A stretch of DNA of 64,000 nt, taken from positions 1 to 64,000 of the forward strand of contig JAHZHL010000015.1 in the NCBI GenBank assembly GCA_019420305.1, in the 5' to 3' direction. Position numbers and translations under genes: made by a program. The notes beneath the pieces were generated by a model. That model saw only the letters and a program-made list of their open reading frames with translations, did no database searches and had not been told where the DNA came from. This document shows, piece after piece, positions 11,278 to 18,000 of the stretch (position 1 is its first letter; the number at the start of each line of letters is the position of its first letter). This DNA is from Bacillota bacterium (lineage in GTDB: Bacteria; Bacillota; Clostridia; Peptostreptococcales; Anaerovoracaceae).

Positions 11278-11831
11278 TATGTAAGGTCTTTTTTCGTCAG
11301 ATGCCGTACCCCCTGAACAAACTGCCTGAAGCTTTCCGAAGTATTCGCGTCTATGTTCATAAGAGGGCCAATCCGTCTTGCTCCTGATATTTGTTGATGC
11401 ACCGGAATTATTTTTTTCAGCTCCTCTTTCGGATTTCCGATTTCATCCGGAATTCGATACTTTTTTCTTTTTGCAAGAGGCTCCAGATTCTCGTTGTAGG
11501 CTAAGGATACCGCTCTTAAATCACCAAAATACCAAGATTCCAGTTCTCTGCAAACAATACGGATCACGGCTTCTTTCCCTGTCTGCTCTACGATTCTACG
11601 CAGCTTCTGTTTCAGTTCTTTGCAGTCTGCGCTATCCTGATCATGCAGAATTACAAATTTAGTATCGGGGACATTCCAGCCTGCCATTTTCTTGAAAATC
11701 GATCTCTGTAAATCCGACTTTCCATTATGTGGAATGATTTGAAAAGAAATAGCTTTTGGTAATATCTTTGGCAAGATACCATTCAACAATTCTTTCATCG
11801 ATCGTTCTTCTACTAAAAATACCAGGTTCAT
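11277..11831 (-). CDS. DUF4276 family protein, TOPRIM-like, partner of AAA ATPase
   Basis: A 184-residue soluble protein that I assign to the DUF4276 family. It has a TOPRIM-like pattern: an acidic pair in FLVEERS (E8, E9), a DQD motif (D64, D66) in KFVILHDQDS, and a conserved RELESWYFGD block (95-104). TOPRIM domains coordinate Mg2+ in topoisomerases, primases and OLD-family nucleases, so nuclease activity is plausible but inferred. The start at 11831 overlaps the upstream ATPase stop by ATGA, implying translational coupling; an upstream in-frame extension exists but lies inside the ATPase gene. One sampled stretch (11701-11760) has only 20 G/C in 60. The pair resembles effector/ATPase modules of anti-phage systems such as PARIS. 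Confidence 0.75.
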   Translation of the reverse strand: MNLVFLVEERSMKELLNGILPKILPKAISFQIIPHNGKSDLQRSIFKKMAGWNVPDTKFVILHDQDSADCKELKQKLRRIVEQTGKEAVIRIVCRELESWYFGDLRAVSLAYNENLEPLAKRKKYRIPDEIGNPKEELKKIIPVHQQISGARRIGPLMNIDANTSESFRQFVQGVRHLTKKDLT

Positions 11832-13012
11832 AATTTTTCCACTCCGTCCGAAAGCAAATCCTGTCGCCAAAGATCGCCCAGTAAATCTCCCGCTTCCCAC
11901 AAACGCCTTATCTGTTCATCTTCCGCTGCCTTATAAATTTTCGTATATCCGTTTTCTTTGATTAGACAATACAATTCTTCCAGTTCAACCGCATTCAGAA
12001 AATCCGGGGAATGGGTTGAAATAAATACCTGTCCCCCGAGCACCGAATAAATGCGAAATTCTTCTGCTAATTCCTCCAACAGTCTGGGGTACAGCTGATT
12101 TTCCGGTTCTTCCACACAGAGCAAAGCGTGCTTTTCCGGATCATTAAGGAGAACCAGATAAGTAAACATTTTAATCGTTCCGTCCGAAACAAAACGTGAA
12201 ACGAACGGATCTTTAAAACTACCATCCTGAAACCGCAGCACAATACGTCCGTCTTCTGTCTCCTGTGCCTGCACTTTTTTTACACCCGGAACTCTCTGTT
12301 CCATTTTTGTAAGAATATCAGAAAAAATCTCTCTATGGTTATCGTAAAGGTATTTTGCCACTAACGCCAGATTATCTCCGGAAGTAGAAACTCGTTCACT
12401 ATACCCTGCCTCCCTCACATCGCGGGCTTCATCTACATGAAAATCCGAAACATACCAGTCTTCAATCAACCGTCTTAACTCGGCTACAGCGACAAATTCT
12501 TTAAACTGCCCTAATCCCTTTATCGCCAAAATGTCCGGCGAATCCAGCTGTTGCCTGCTCCGTTCAGCCAGGCGAATATCCTCATATGTATTGATCTCGC
12601 CTTCCGCGGCTCTTCCTTCGCCAAAAGAAAACTCCAGCACTTTCCACGGAGCGCCGCTCTGTCCTCTTCGCAGTCTCAGGATCTCCTTTTTTATTGCCGG
12701 CTGCCGCTTGTCATTCAGACAAATCGCCAGCTGATAGGTAATCAGCGGTTCGTCTTCAGAAGGCCTGAACTTAATTTCAAATTCAATATCACCCGTCTGT
12801 CCCCGTGAAAGGACTTCACGAAATCCTCCTCTTTTCGCGAGGGCTGCCCTAATATTTGTCTGAAGTGCATCATGTAAGAAACCAAAAACATCAAAAAAAG
12901 TAGTCTTTCCAGTGCCGTTCATGCCTAAAAACACAGCCATATTGGGAATATTTTCTACTTTTACATCCTGAAAGACCCTATAATTTTTTATCTTAATCGC
13001 CTCAATCTTCAC
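11828..13012 (-). CDS. AAA/OLD-type ABC ATPase (AAA_21-like)
   Basis: A 394-residue SMC/OLD-like ATPase. Walker A is GMNGTGKTT (30-38), the ABC-signature-like VSDGTI is at 275-280, Walker B is LLCVEEPEN (297-305) and the H-loop is ISTHSPD (331-337). These match the stand-alone AAA ATPases of OLD, Septu, PARIS and similar defence systems. A GTG start at 13012 is chosen because AAGGAGGTG sits 6-8 nt upstream; an ATG 20 codons earlier has no such site. It is coupled by ATGA overlap to the DUF4276 gene, and the unit has its own promoter and terminator. Probable role: a sensor or motor controlling the partner nuclease-like protein. This is inference from architecture. Confidence 0.8.
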   Translation of the reverse strand: MKIEAIKIKNYRVFQDVKVENIPNMAVFLGMNGTGKTTFFDVFGFLHDALQTNIRAALAKRGGFREVLSRGQTGDIEFEIKFRPSEDEPLITYQLAICLNDKRQPAIKKEILRLRRGQSGAPWKVLEFSFGEGRAAEGEINTYEDIRLAERSRQQLDSPDILAIKGLGQFKEFVAVAELRRLIEDWYVSDFHVDEARDVREAGYSERVSTSGDNLALVAKYLYDNHREIFSDILTKMEQRVPGVKKVQAQETEDGRIVLRFQDGSFKDPFVSRFVSDGTIKMFTYLVLLNDPEKHALLCVEEPENQLYPRLLEELAEEFRIYSVLGGQVFISTHSPDFLNAVELEELYCLIKENGYTKIYKAAEDEQIRRLWEAGDLLGDLWRQDLLSDGVEKL

Positions 13013-13042
13013 GATGCCACCTCCTTCTCTATAAACATCCTC

Positions 13043-13072
13043 ATTATAACATATTATTCCCATATTCCCCAA
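13043..13072 (-). promoter_or_regulatory. Putative promoter of the ATPase/DUF4276 cassette
   Basis: On the minus strand TTGGGG (13072-13067), an 18 nt spacer and TATAAT (13048-13043), 30 nt upstream of the GTG start. Perfect -10, weak -35. It lies just downstream of the rplL terminator. Confidence 0.5.
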
Positions 13073-13095
13073 GCTTAATCAAAAGCGAAGTATAT

Positions 13096-13124
13096 AAAAA
13101 GCAGACGGGTCGATTCCCGCCTGC
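13096..13124 (-). terminator. Intrinsic terminator after rplL
   Basis: A 9 bp GC-rich stem (GCAGGCGGG/CCCGTCTGC, one G.U pair) with a 6 nt loop is followed on the minus strand by TTTTTATATA, 27 nt after the rplL stop. It closes the rplJL transcript before the ATPase cassette. Confidence 0.85.
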
Positions 13125-13150
13125 CCATGTTTGCACATTATTCAGCGCTC

Positions 13151-13531
13151 TTATTTCAGTTCTACTTTTGCGCCAACTTCTTCCAGCTGCTTCTTGATTG
13201 CTTCCGCTTCTTCCTTTTCCACGCCTTCTTTTACGTTGGAAGGAGCTCCGTCTACCAGTTCCTTCGCTTCTTTCAGTCCCAGGCCGGTGATTTCTCTTAC
13301 CGCCTTGATAACCTTGATCTTTTCGCCGCCTACTTCAGCCAGAACTACATTAAATTCGCTCTGTTCGTCCGCTCCGCCAGCTGCTCCAGCGTCAGCTCCC
13401 GCCGCAACGACTACGCCTGCTGCCGCGGATACGCCGAATTCTTCTTCACAAGCTTTAACCAGTTCGTTTAATTCCAGTACGGATAATTCTTTTATCGCTT
13501 CAATAAATTCCGCTGTTGTTAATTTTGCCAT
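13151..13531 (-). CDS. rplL: 50S ribosomal protein L7/L12
   Basis: Stalk protein that recruits translational GTPases to the ribosome. It has 126 residues: the N-terminal dimerisation domain, an Ala/Gly-rich hinge (about residues 37-55), and the C-terminal domain with KIKVIKAVREITGLGLKEAK. The ATG follows a GGAGG site. It pairs with rplJ 63 nt upstream and ends in a strong terminator. Confidence 0.97.
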   Translation of the reverse strand: MAKLTTAEFIEAIKELSVLELNELVKACEEEFGVSAAAGVVVAAGADAGAAGGADEQSEFNVVLAEVGGEKIKVIKAVREITGLGLKEAKELVDGAPSNVKEGVEKEEAEAIKKQLEEVGAKVELK

Positions 13532-13594
13532 TCTAATTTACCTCCATAAAATTCTTTCTTTTTATAAAACGTTCGTTTTTTATTCAAACAATTT

Positions 13595-14125
13595 TTATGC
13601 TTCTGCCGGCTCAGCCGCGGCTTCCGCACCGTCAGCTCCGCCTTTTTCCGCAATCTGATTAAGAACACGCGCGAAGTTTGTAATCGGGGACTGAATGCTG
13701 CCCATGAATTTCGCGATGAGTGTGTCTCTGGACGGAATTTTGGCAATCTGTTTAATTGCCTCTGCATCGTAGAATTCGCCTTCAACGACACCTGCCTTAA
13801 ATTCCATCTTCTTGTATTCTTCCATCACTTCGTTGAGAACTCTGGCCGGTGCTGTCGCGTCTTCGTAGCTGATCGCGAAGGCGCTCGGACCTTCCAGAAC
13901 TTCGCCCAGAGATTCGTAAGCAGTGCCTTCAATCGCTCTCTTTACCAGCGTGTTCTTGTAAACGGTATAGTCTACATCCGCTTCACGAAGCTTTTTTCTC
14001 ATAGCGTCTGCCTGCGCAACTGTAATTCCCATGTAATCGATTACTACAGCAGACTCCGCTTTGTCCAGCTTTTCTTTAATCTCGTCAATGATTACCTGTT
14101 TTTCCTGCCATGCTGCTTTTGACAT
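13595..14125 (-). CDS. rplJ: 50S ribosomal protein L10
   Basis: Base of the ribosomal stalk; binds 23S rRNA and the L7/L12 dimers. It has 176 residues from MSKAAWQEKQ. The ATG at 14125 has an AAGGAGAG site; the frame extends upstream into the structured L10 leader, which is not coding. The C-terminus is Ala-rich. Expression is expected to be autoregulated by L10(L12) complexes binding the leader. Confidence 0.97.
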   Translation of the reverse strand: MSKAAWQEKQVIIDEIKEKLDKAESAVVIDYMGITVAQADAMRKKLREADVDYTVYKNTLVKRAIEGTAYESLGEVLEGPSAFAISYEDATAPARVLNEVMEEYKKMEFKAGVVEGEFYDAEAIKQIAKIPSRDTLIAKFMGSIQSPITNFARVLNQIAEKGGADGAEAAAEPAEA

Positions 14126-14174
14126 ACAATCTCTCCTTTCTTGAGATATTTTGGTTTGTGGTACGATGTAAATG

Positions 14175-14295
14175 AAAAGGCCTTGTTTTGAGACAAAACA
14201 AGGCCAATATACACTCATTTATATTGTACCTCGGCGGGATGATTAAGCCTGCGTCTATATGCGGCCCCCGCTGTCTACGGTTCGTATTCGTTATT
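14175..14295 (-). promoter_or_regulatory. L10 leader with attenuator hairpin
   Basis: The minus strand between rplA and rplJ carries the conserved L10-leader core (CCGTAGACAGC near 14282-14272 and TCCCGCCGAGGT near 14239-14228). This is the mRNA structure bound by L10(L12)4. It is followed by a perfect 12 bp stem (14179-14190/14194-14205) with a 3 nt loop and a TTTT tail, a textbook intrinsic terminator. Together they suggest attenuation of rplJL by excess L10 complex. Confidence 0.85.
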
Positions 14296-14305
14296 AATTT
14301 TCTGT

Positions 14306-15001
14306 TTAGCCAAGCTTCTGCGCGTTGACTTTTACTCCAGGCCCCATCGTGGAAGCTACTGTTACATTCTTCAGGTACTGTCCCTTCGCGGCTGCCGGTT
14401 TCGCTTTGATTATAGCGTCTAACAGCGCATTGAAGTTATCTGCCAGCTTTTCCTTTCCGAACGAAGCTTTTCCGATTGGGGTGTGAATAATATTGCTCTT
14501 GTCGAGACGATATTCAACCTTACCTGCCTTTACTTCCTGGATGGCTTTTTCCACATCCATCGTAACAGTACCAGACTTCGGATTCGGCATCAGGCCTTTC
14601 GGTCCCAGCACTTTACCAAGACGTCCCACAACACCCATCATATCCGGAGTCGCGATTACAACGTCAAAATCAAACCAGCCTTCCGACTGAATCTTCTGAG
14701 CCATTTCCTCCGCGCCTACATAGTCAGCGCCTGCCGCTTCCGCTTCGGCCGCTTTCGGGCCTTTGGCAAATACCAGTACTTTCTTTGTCTTTCCTGTTCC
14801 GTGCGGAAGTACGATCGCTCCTCTGACCTGCTGATCCGCATGTCTTCCGTCTACTCCAAGACGAATGTGAACTTCTATTGTTTCGTCAAATTTCGCTTTC
14901 GCATTCTTGGTTACGATGTCCATTGCTTCCGGAACATCATACTGTGTCTGTCTGTCGTAATTCTTTAATGATTCTTTGTAATTCTTGCCTCTCTTTGGCA
15001 T
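14306..15001 (-). CDS. rplA: 50S ribosomal protein L1
   Basis: L1-stalk protein involved in release of deacylated tRNA. The 231 residues match the family. The GRHADQQVRGAIVLPHGTGK segment and the LGPKGLMPNPKSGT motif are intact. A GGAGG site precedes the ATG. It follows rplK by 44 nt in the rpmG-secE-nusG-rplK-rplA run and is followed by the L10 leader. Confidence 0.97.
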   Translation of the reverse strand: MPKRGKNYKESLKNYDRQTQYDVPEAMDIVTKNAKAKFDETIEVHIRLGVDGRHADQQVRGAIVLPHGTGKTKKVLVFAKGPKAAEAEAAGADYVGAEEMAQKIQSEGWFDFDVVIATPDMMGVVGRLGKVLGPKGLMPNPKSGTVTMDVEKAIQEVKAGKVEYRLDKSNIIHTPIGKASFGKEKLADNFNALLDAIIKAKPAAAKGQYLKNVTVASTMGPGVKVNAQKLG

Positions 15002-15045
15002 TTTAAACCTCCTTGTGGTACCAGCGGCTTCTGCCTCCCACCTTC

Positions 15046-15471
15046 TTAGTCTTCTACAACGATTCCCATGCTTCTTGCAGTTCCCTTGATCATCGAAGTT
15101 GCTGATTCAAGGTTTGCTGCGTTCAGATCCGGCATCTTCGTTTTTGCGATTTCCTCAACCTGTGCTGTTGTCAGCGTAGCCACCTTGTTTTTGTTAGGCT
15201 CGCCGGAAGCAGTGTCAAGTCCTGCGGCTTTCTTTAAGAGTACTGCGGCAGGCGGTGTTTTGCAGATAAAGGAAAAGGATCTGTCGGCGTAAACTGTAAT
15301 TACTACCGGAATGATCATTCCCTGCTGATCCTGCGTCTTCGCGTTGAACTGCTTACAGAAATCCATAATGTTCACGCCGTGCTGACCGAGAGCCGGTCCT
15401 ACCGGAGGCGCCGGATTTGCGTTGCCGGCCGGAATCTGAAGTTTGATATAACCTTCGATTTTCTTAGCCAT
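15046..15471 (-). CDS. rplK: 50S ribosomal protein L11
   Basis: Component of the GTPase-associated centre, needed for the stringent response and EF-G function. The 141 residues include the N-terminal proline-rich block PAGNANPAPPVGPALGQHG. AAGGAG precedes the ATG. It is 17 nt downstream of nusG. Confidence 0.97.
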   Translation of the reverse strand: MAKKIEGYIKLQIPAGNANPAPPVGPALGQHGVNIMDFCKQFNAKTQDQQGMIIPVVITVYADRSFSFICKTPPAAVLLKKAAGLDTASGEPNKNKVATLTTAQVEEIAKTKMPDLNAANLESATSMIKGTARSMGIVVED

Positions 15472-15488
15472 GTGTATTCTCCTTTCTT

Positions 15489-16238
15489 TTAGATTTTATC
15501 TACCTGTGCGAAGTCAAGCTCCACAGGCGTATCCCGCCCGAACATGGAAATTCTGGCTTTCAGTGTCTGTTTTTCCATGTTGACCTCTTCTACTACTCCC
15601 ATAAAGCTTTCGAATGGTCCGTTGATAACCTTCACACTGTCGCCGACTTTCACGTCCAGGTCGATGTATATTTTTTCAATACCCATTCTTCTCACCTCTT
15701 CTGTGGAAAGAGGGATCGGGTCGGAGCCATGACCTACGAAACCGGTAACCCCCTGGGTATTTCTCACCAGGTACCAGGATTCGTTGGTAACAATCATTTT
15801 AATGATTACATATCCGGGGAACATCTTGCGCGTTTTAATCTTGCGCTGTCCGTTTTTAATTTCCACCCGGTCTTCCGTAGGTACAACAACTTCAAGGATC
15901 AAGTCCTGCATGCCCCGGTTTTCAACAATCTTTTCAATATTTACTTTTACCTTGTTCTCATGTCCGGAGTAGGTATGCACCACATACCATTTTGCCACAC
16001 CATCACCCCGCAAGCCTTCCAGACCTTCCAGATCCAGTTTCTTGTGCGGAGCTTCTTCCTGTACTTCGTCCCGCGCGGACTCCGCATCGGAACCTTGCTC
16101 AGAAAGTTCTGTTTCCGGCTCAAGAGCTGTCTCTTCCAGTTCCTCGGATTCCTCACCTTCTGAATCAAAACGGATTTCCGGCATGTTTTCTTCGGCCGCG
16201 GTCGTTTCCATGATCGTATCCTTTTCGTTCTCTCCCAT
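15489..16238 (-). CDS. nusG: Transcription antitermination protein NusG with acidic N-terminal extension
   Basis: NusG/Spt5 elongation factor that binds the RNA polymerase clamp and links it to Rho or ribosomes. The NGN domain begins at AKWYVVHTYSGHE (about residue 82) and a KOW domain follows from about residue 199 (VGDSVKVINGPFES). Total length is 249, against about 175-180 for typical Firmicute NusG. The excess is an 81-residue leader holding about 29 Asp/Glu. Acidic N-terminal extensions are known in actinobacterial NusG. The ATG at 16238 has only a modest AGAAGG site, so a shorter form from an internal start cannot be excluded. It lies between secE and rplK. Confidence 0.93.
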   Translation of the reverse strand: MGENEKDTIMETTAAEENMPEIRFDSEGEESEELEETALEPETELSEQGSDAESARDEVQEEAPHKKLDLEGLEGLRGDGVAKWYVVHTYSGHENKVKVNIEKIVENRGMQDLILEVVVPTEDRVEIKNGQRKIKTRKMFPGYVIIKMIVTNESWYLVRNTQGVTGFVGHGSDPIPLSTEEVRRMGIEKIYIDLDVKVGDSVKVINGPFESFMGVVEEVNMEKQTLKARISMFGRDTPVELDFAQVDKI

Positions 16239-16259
16239 TGTACCTTCTGTCCTTTTTTA

Positions 16260-16526
16260 CTACATAGTAATACCCAAAAGGCCCTTCAGGATTGCCAGGA
16301 ATCCACTGTCAATTCCCCAAAAGGCGAGGGCAAATGCCGCACACGTCACCAGTACGACCACCGTATAGGAACCCAGCTCCTGTCTTGTCGGCCATACCAC
16401 TTTCTTCATTTCCACCTTGACACCCTTGAAATAATCTTTCAGACTGCCTCTTTTTTTCTTAGGAGGGACTGCGGGAGTTCTTCTTTTATTCACAACTTCC
16501 TTTTTGTCCTTTTTGTCCTTTGCCAT
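16260..16526 (-). CDS. secE: Preprotein translocase subunit SecE
   Basis: Clamp subunit of the SecYEG channel. The 88 residues have a Lys-rich cytoplasmic N-terminus, the conserved VKVEMKKVVWPTRQEL amphipathic segment, and one membrane helix (about residues 52-75), the single-TM form usual in Firmicutes. AAGGAG precedes the ATG. It lies between rpmG and nusG, the conserved order. Confidence 0.95.
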   Translation of the reverse strand: MAKDKKDKKEVVNKRRTPAVPPKKKRGSLKDYFKGVKVEMKKVVWPTRQELGSYTVVVLVTCAAFALAFWGIDSGFLAILKGLLGITM

Positions 16527-16539
16527 GACGCTGCTCCTT

Positions 16540-16689
16540 TTATTTGGTTTCCTTATGAACCGTATGTTTCTTGCAGAATTTGCAGTATTTTTTCAGTTCA
16601 ATCCGATCCGGATCGTTTTTCTTGTTCTTGATTGTATTGTAGTTTCTCTGCTTGCATTCCGTACAAGCCAATGTTACTTTCACTCTCAT
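16540..16689 (-). CDS. rpmG: 50S ribosomal protein L33
   Basis: A 49-residue open frame starting MRVKVTLACTEC. Paired CxxC motifs (C9/C12 and C36/C39) mark the zinc-binding form of L33. It precedes secE by 13 nt, as in most bacteria. A GGAGG site lies upstream of the ATG at 16689 and a consensus promoter about 80 nt upstream. Confidence 0.95.
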   Translation of the reverse strand: MRVKVTLACTECKQRNYNTIKNKKNDPDRIELKKYCKFCKKHTVHKETK

Positions 16690-16770
16690 TTTTGATTGTC
16701 CTCCGTTAACTCAAAATTCAGAGCCGAGAAAAGCTCTGTCTGATAATTTTCATCATAAAGCCGCTTGATA

Positions 16771-16799
16771 ATTGTATATTACCATACCTGCAATGTCAA
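16771..16799 (-). promoter_or_regulatory. Sigma-A promoter of rpmG-secE-nusG-rplKA
   Basis: On the minus strand TTGACA (16799-16794), a 17 nt spacer and TACAAT (16776-16771). The roughly 75 nt leader contains a CAGAGC/GCTCTG hairpin near 16720-16740. Confidence 0.75.
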
Positions 16800-16817
16800 G
16801 GATTTTTTCCAATTTAA

Positions 16818-16840
16818 AACTGCGGGGTCGCTCCGCAGTT
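16818..16840 (-). terminator. Terminator of the XRE-DUF3169 unit
   Basis: An 8 bp stem AACTGCGG/CCGCAGTT with a 7 nt loop, 46 nt after the DUF3169 stop. T-rich on both strands. It separates that unit from the rpmG promoter. Confidence 0.65.
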
Positions 16841-16886
16841 CTTTTTTATTATATTCTTTTACTTCGTCCGCGTCAAGAGGGGATTT

Positions 16887-17657
16887 TCAGTCCTTCTCCC
16901 AGGCCGCGTTTCTCAAACGTTTTCGTTCATAGTAGAATATACAGGTCAGCATCACCCAAAAGAGGGCTGCCACCGTCATGGGACCGGGAGAAAGCTCCCC
17001 TCTCAGCGTTAGCATCCCAAAAAAAGCGAACAGAAACACGCAGACCGCTTTTACTTTCCGGTAGGTTCGATATACCGCTTTATAGACGAGCATCTGCTCC
17101 CCTTCATCGCTGGATCGCATCCATTCTCCCAGGCTGAACCCCAGCCAGCCGCTTCCGTATACATTTCCCTTCTGTTTGGGGAAATAAAGCCGCATTACCT
17201 TTTTCAATCTCCGCATCTGGATTTCAAGTGCAATCATAAACAACAGATAGACGCCGAGCAAAAACAGAACCTCTGAAAGATTGCCCTTTTCTAACCAGAG
17301 AGAAAAATACTCCACAAGAAGACAAATCAGCATGCTGAGAATCGTCGTAAGTTCATAAAGATATAAGGCGGTTTCCCTCCGTTCTTCCACTGCATCAAAA
17401 AATTCCGCAGCTGCGGATTTCTGACGGACAGCAACCTTTATTTTCCGCAGAAAGCCACACATCCAGATTCCAAAAAACAGGAGATACAGAGCCCATATCC
17501 CTGCGCACAGCAGAGAAAGCATCCACAGGCTCCCCAAAGCCCCATCTGCTCCGGCGGCATTCCAAACAGTTAAAAAGAACATTTCTGCCAGGATTGCGAA
17601 AAAAAGAACCAGAGGCAGAATCCTTAATACTTTTTCAAAAATGCTTTGTTTCTTCAT
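16887..17657 (-). CDS. DUF3169-type membrane protein
   Basis: A 256-residue integral membrane protein with about six hydrophobic segments: about 10-30, 40-65, 100-118, 128-145, 205-220 and 228-245. Charged loops lie between them. It resembles DUF3169 proteins, which are commonly encoded beside a small XRE regulator; that assignment is by resemblance. The start overlaps the upstream regulator's stop by 23 nt, implying coupling. Function unknown; a stress or transport role would be speculation. Confidence 0.65.
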   Translation of the reverse strand: MKKQSIFEKVLRILPLVLFFAILAEMFFLTVWNAAGADGALGSLWMLSLLCAGIWALYLLFFGIWMCGFLRKIKVAVRQKSAAAEFFDAVEERRETALYLYELTTILSMLICLLVEYFSLWLEKGNLSEVLFLLGVYLLFMIALEIQMRRLKKVMRLYFPKQKGNVYGSGWLGFSLGEWMRSSDEGEQMLVYKAVYRTYRKVKAVCVFLFAFFGMLTLRGELSPGPMTVAALFWVMLTCIFYYERKRLRNAAWEKD

Positions 17658-17862
17658 CTTCTTTTCCTCCTAAATAAAATACATCTTCCACACACACATT
17701 TAAAACTCCGGCGATTTTCAGCGCCAGGGTTACGGACGGGGAGTAGTCGCCCCGTTCGATCAGACTGATGGTCTGGCGGGAAACGCCAGCCCGTTTTCCA
17801 AACTCCTGCTGATTCAGACCCAGCTCTGCCCGATAGGCCCTCAGTCTGTTTTTCAGCACCAT
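17635..17862 (-). CDS. XRE-family HTH transcriptional regulator
   Basis: A 75-residue Cro/CI-type helix-turn-helix protein. It has NRLRAYRAELGLNQQEFGKR and VSRQTISLIERGDYSPS, the canonical HTH of stand-alone YozG-like regulators. The ATG at 17862 is chosen for its AAGGAGGG site. It overlaps the membrane-protein gene. A TGACAA-N6-TTGTCA palindrome just downstream of its -10 box suggests autorepression. Confidence 0.88.
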   Translation of the reverse strand: MVLKNRLRAYRAELGLNQQEFGKRAGVSRQTISLIERGDYSPSVTLALKIAGVLNVCVEDVFYLGGKEDEETKHF

Positions 17863-17898
17863 GCGTCTCCCTCCTTCTGACAAATACAGTTGGCATTT

Positions 17899-17916
17899 TG
17901 ACAATTATCTTTGTCA
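17899..17916. promoter_or_regulatory. Candidate operator of the XRE regulator
   Basis: The palindrome TGACAATTATCTTTGTCA (6 bp arms, 6 nt centre) lies next to the predicted transcript start. Further TGACA-like half sites flank it. Position suggests autoregulation. Confidence 0.55.
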
Positions 17917-17922
17917 TTTTTA

Positions 17923-17951
17923 ATGATAACATGGATAGTCGTTTCTGTCAA
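17923..17951 (-). promoter_or_regulatory. Sigma-A promoter of the XRE-DUF3169 unit
   Basis: On the minus strand TTGACA (17951-17946), a 17 nt spacer and TATCAT (17928-17923). Its -35 box is joined to the T tract of the preceding Ech terminator. Confidence 0.75.
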
Positions 17952-17984
17952 AAAAAGAGCGACCGTTCCTCCACAGTCGCTCTT
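17949..17984 (-). terminator. Intrinsic terminator of the ech operon
   Basis: A 9 bp stem AAGAGCGAC/GTCGCTCTT with a 12 nt loop, followed on the minus strand by seven T residues, 17 nt after the echF stop. It should stop ech transcription just before the XRE promoter. Confidence 0.85.
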
Positions 17985-18000
17985 ACCATATTGTTTTTTC

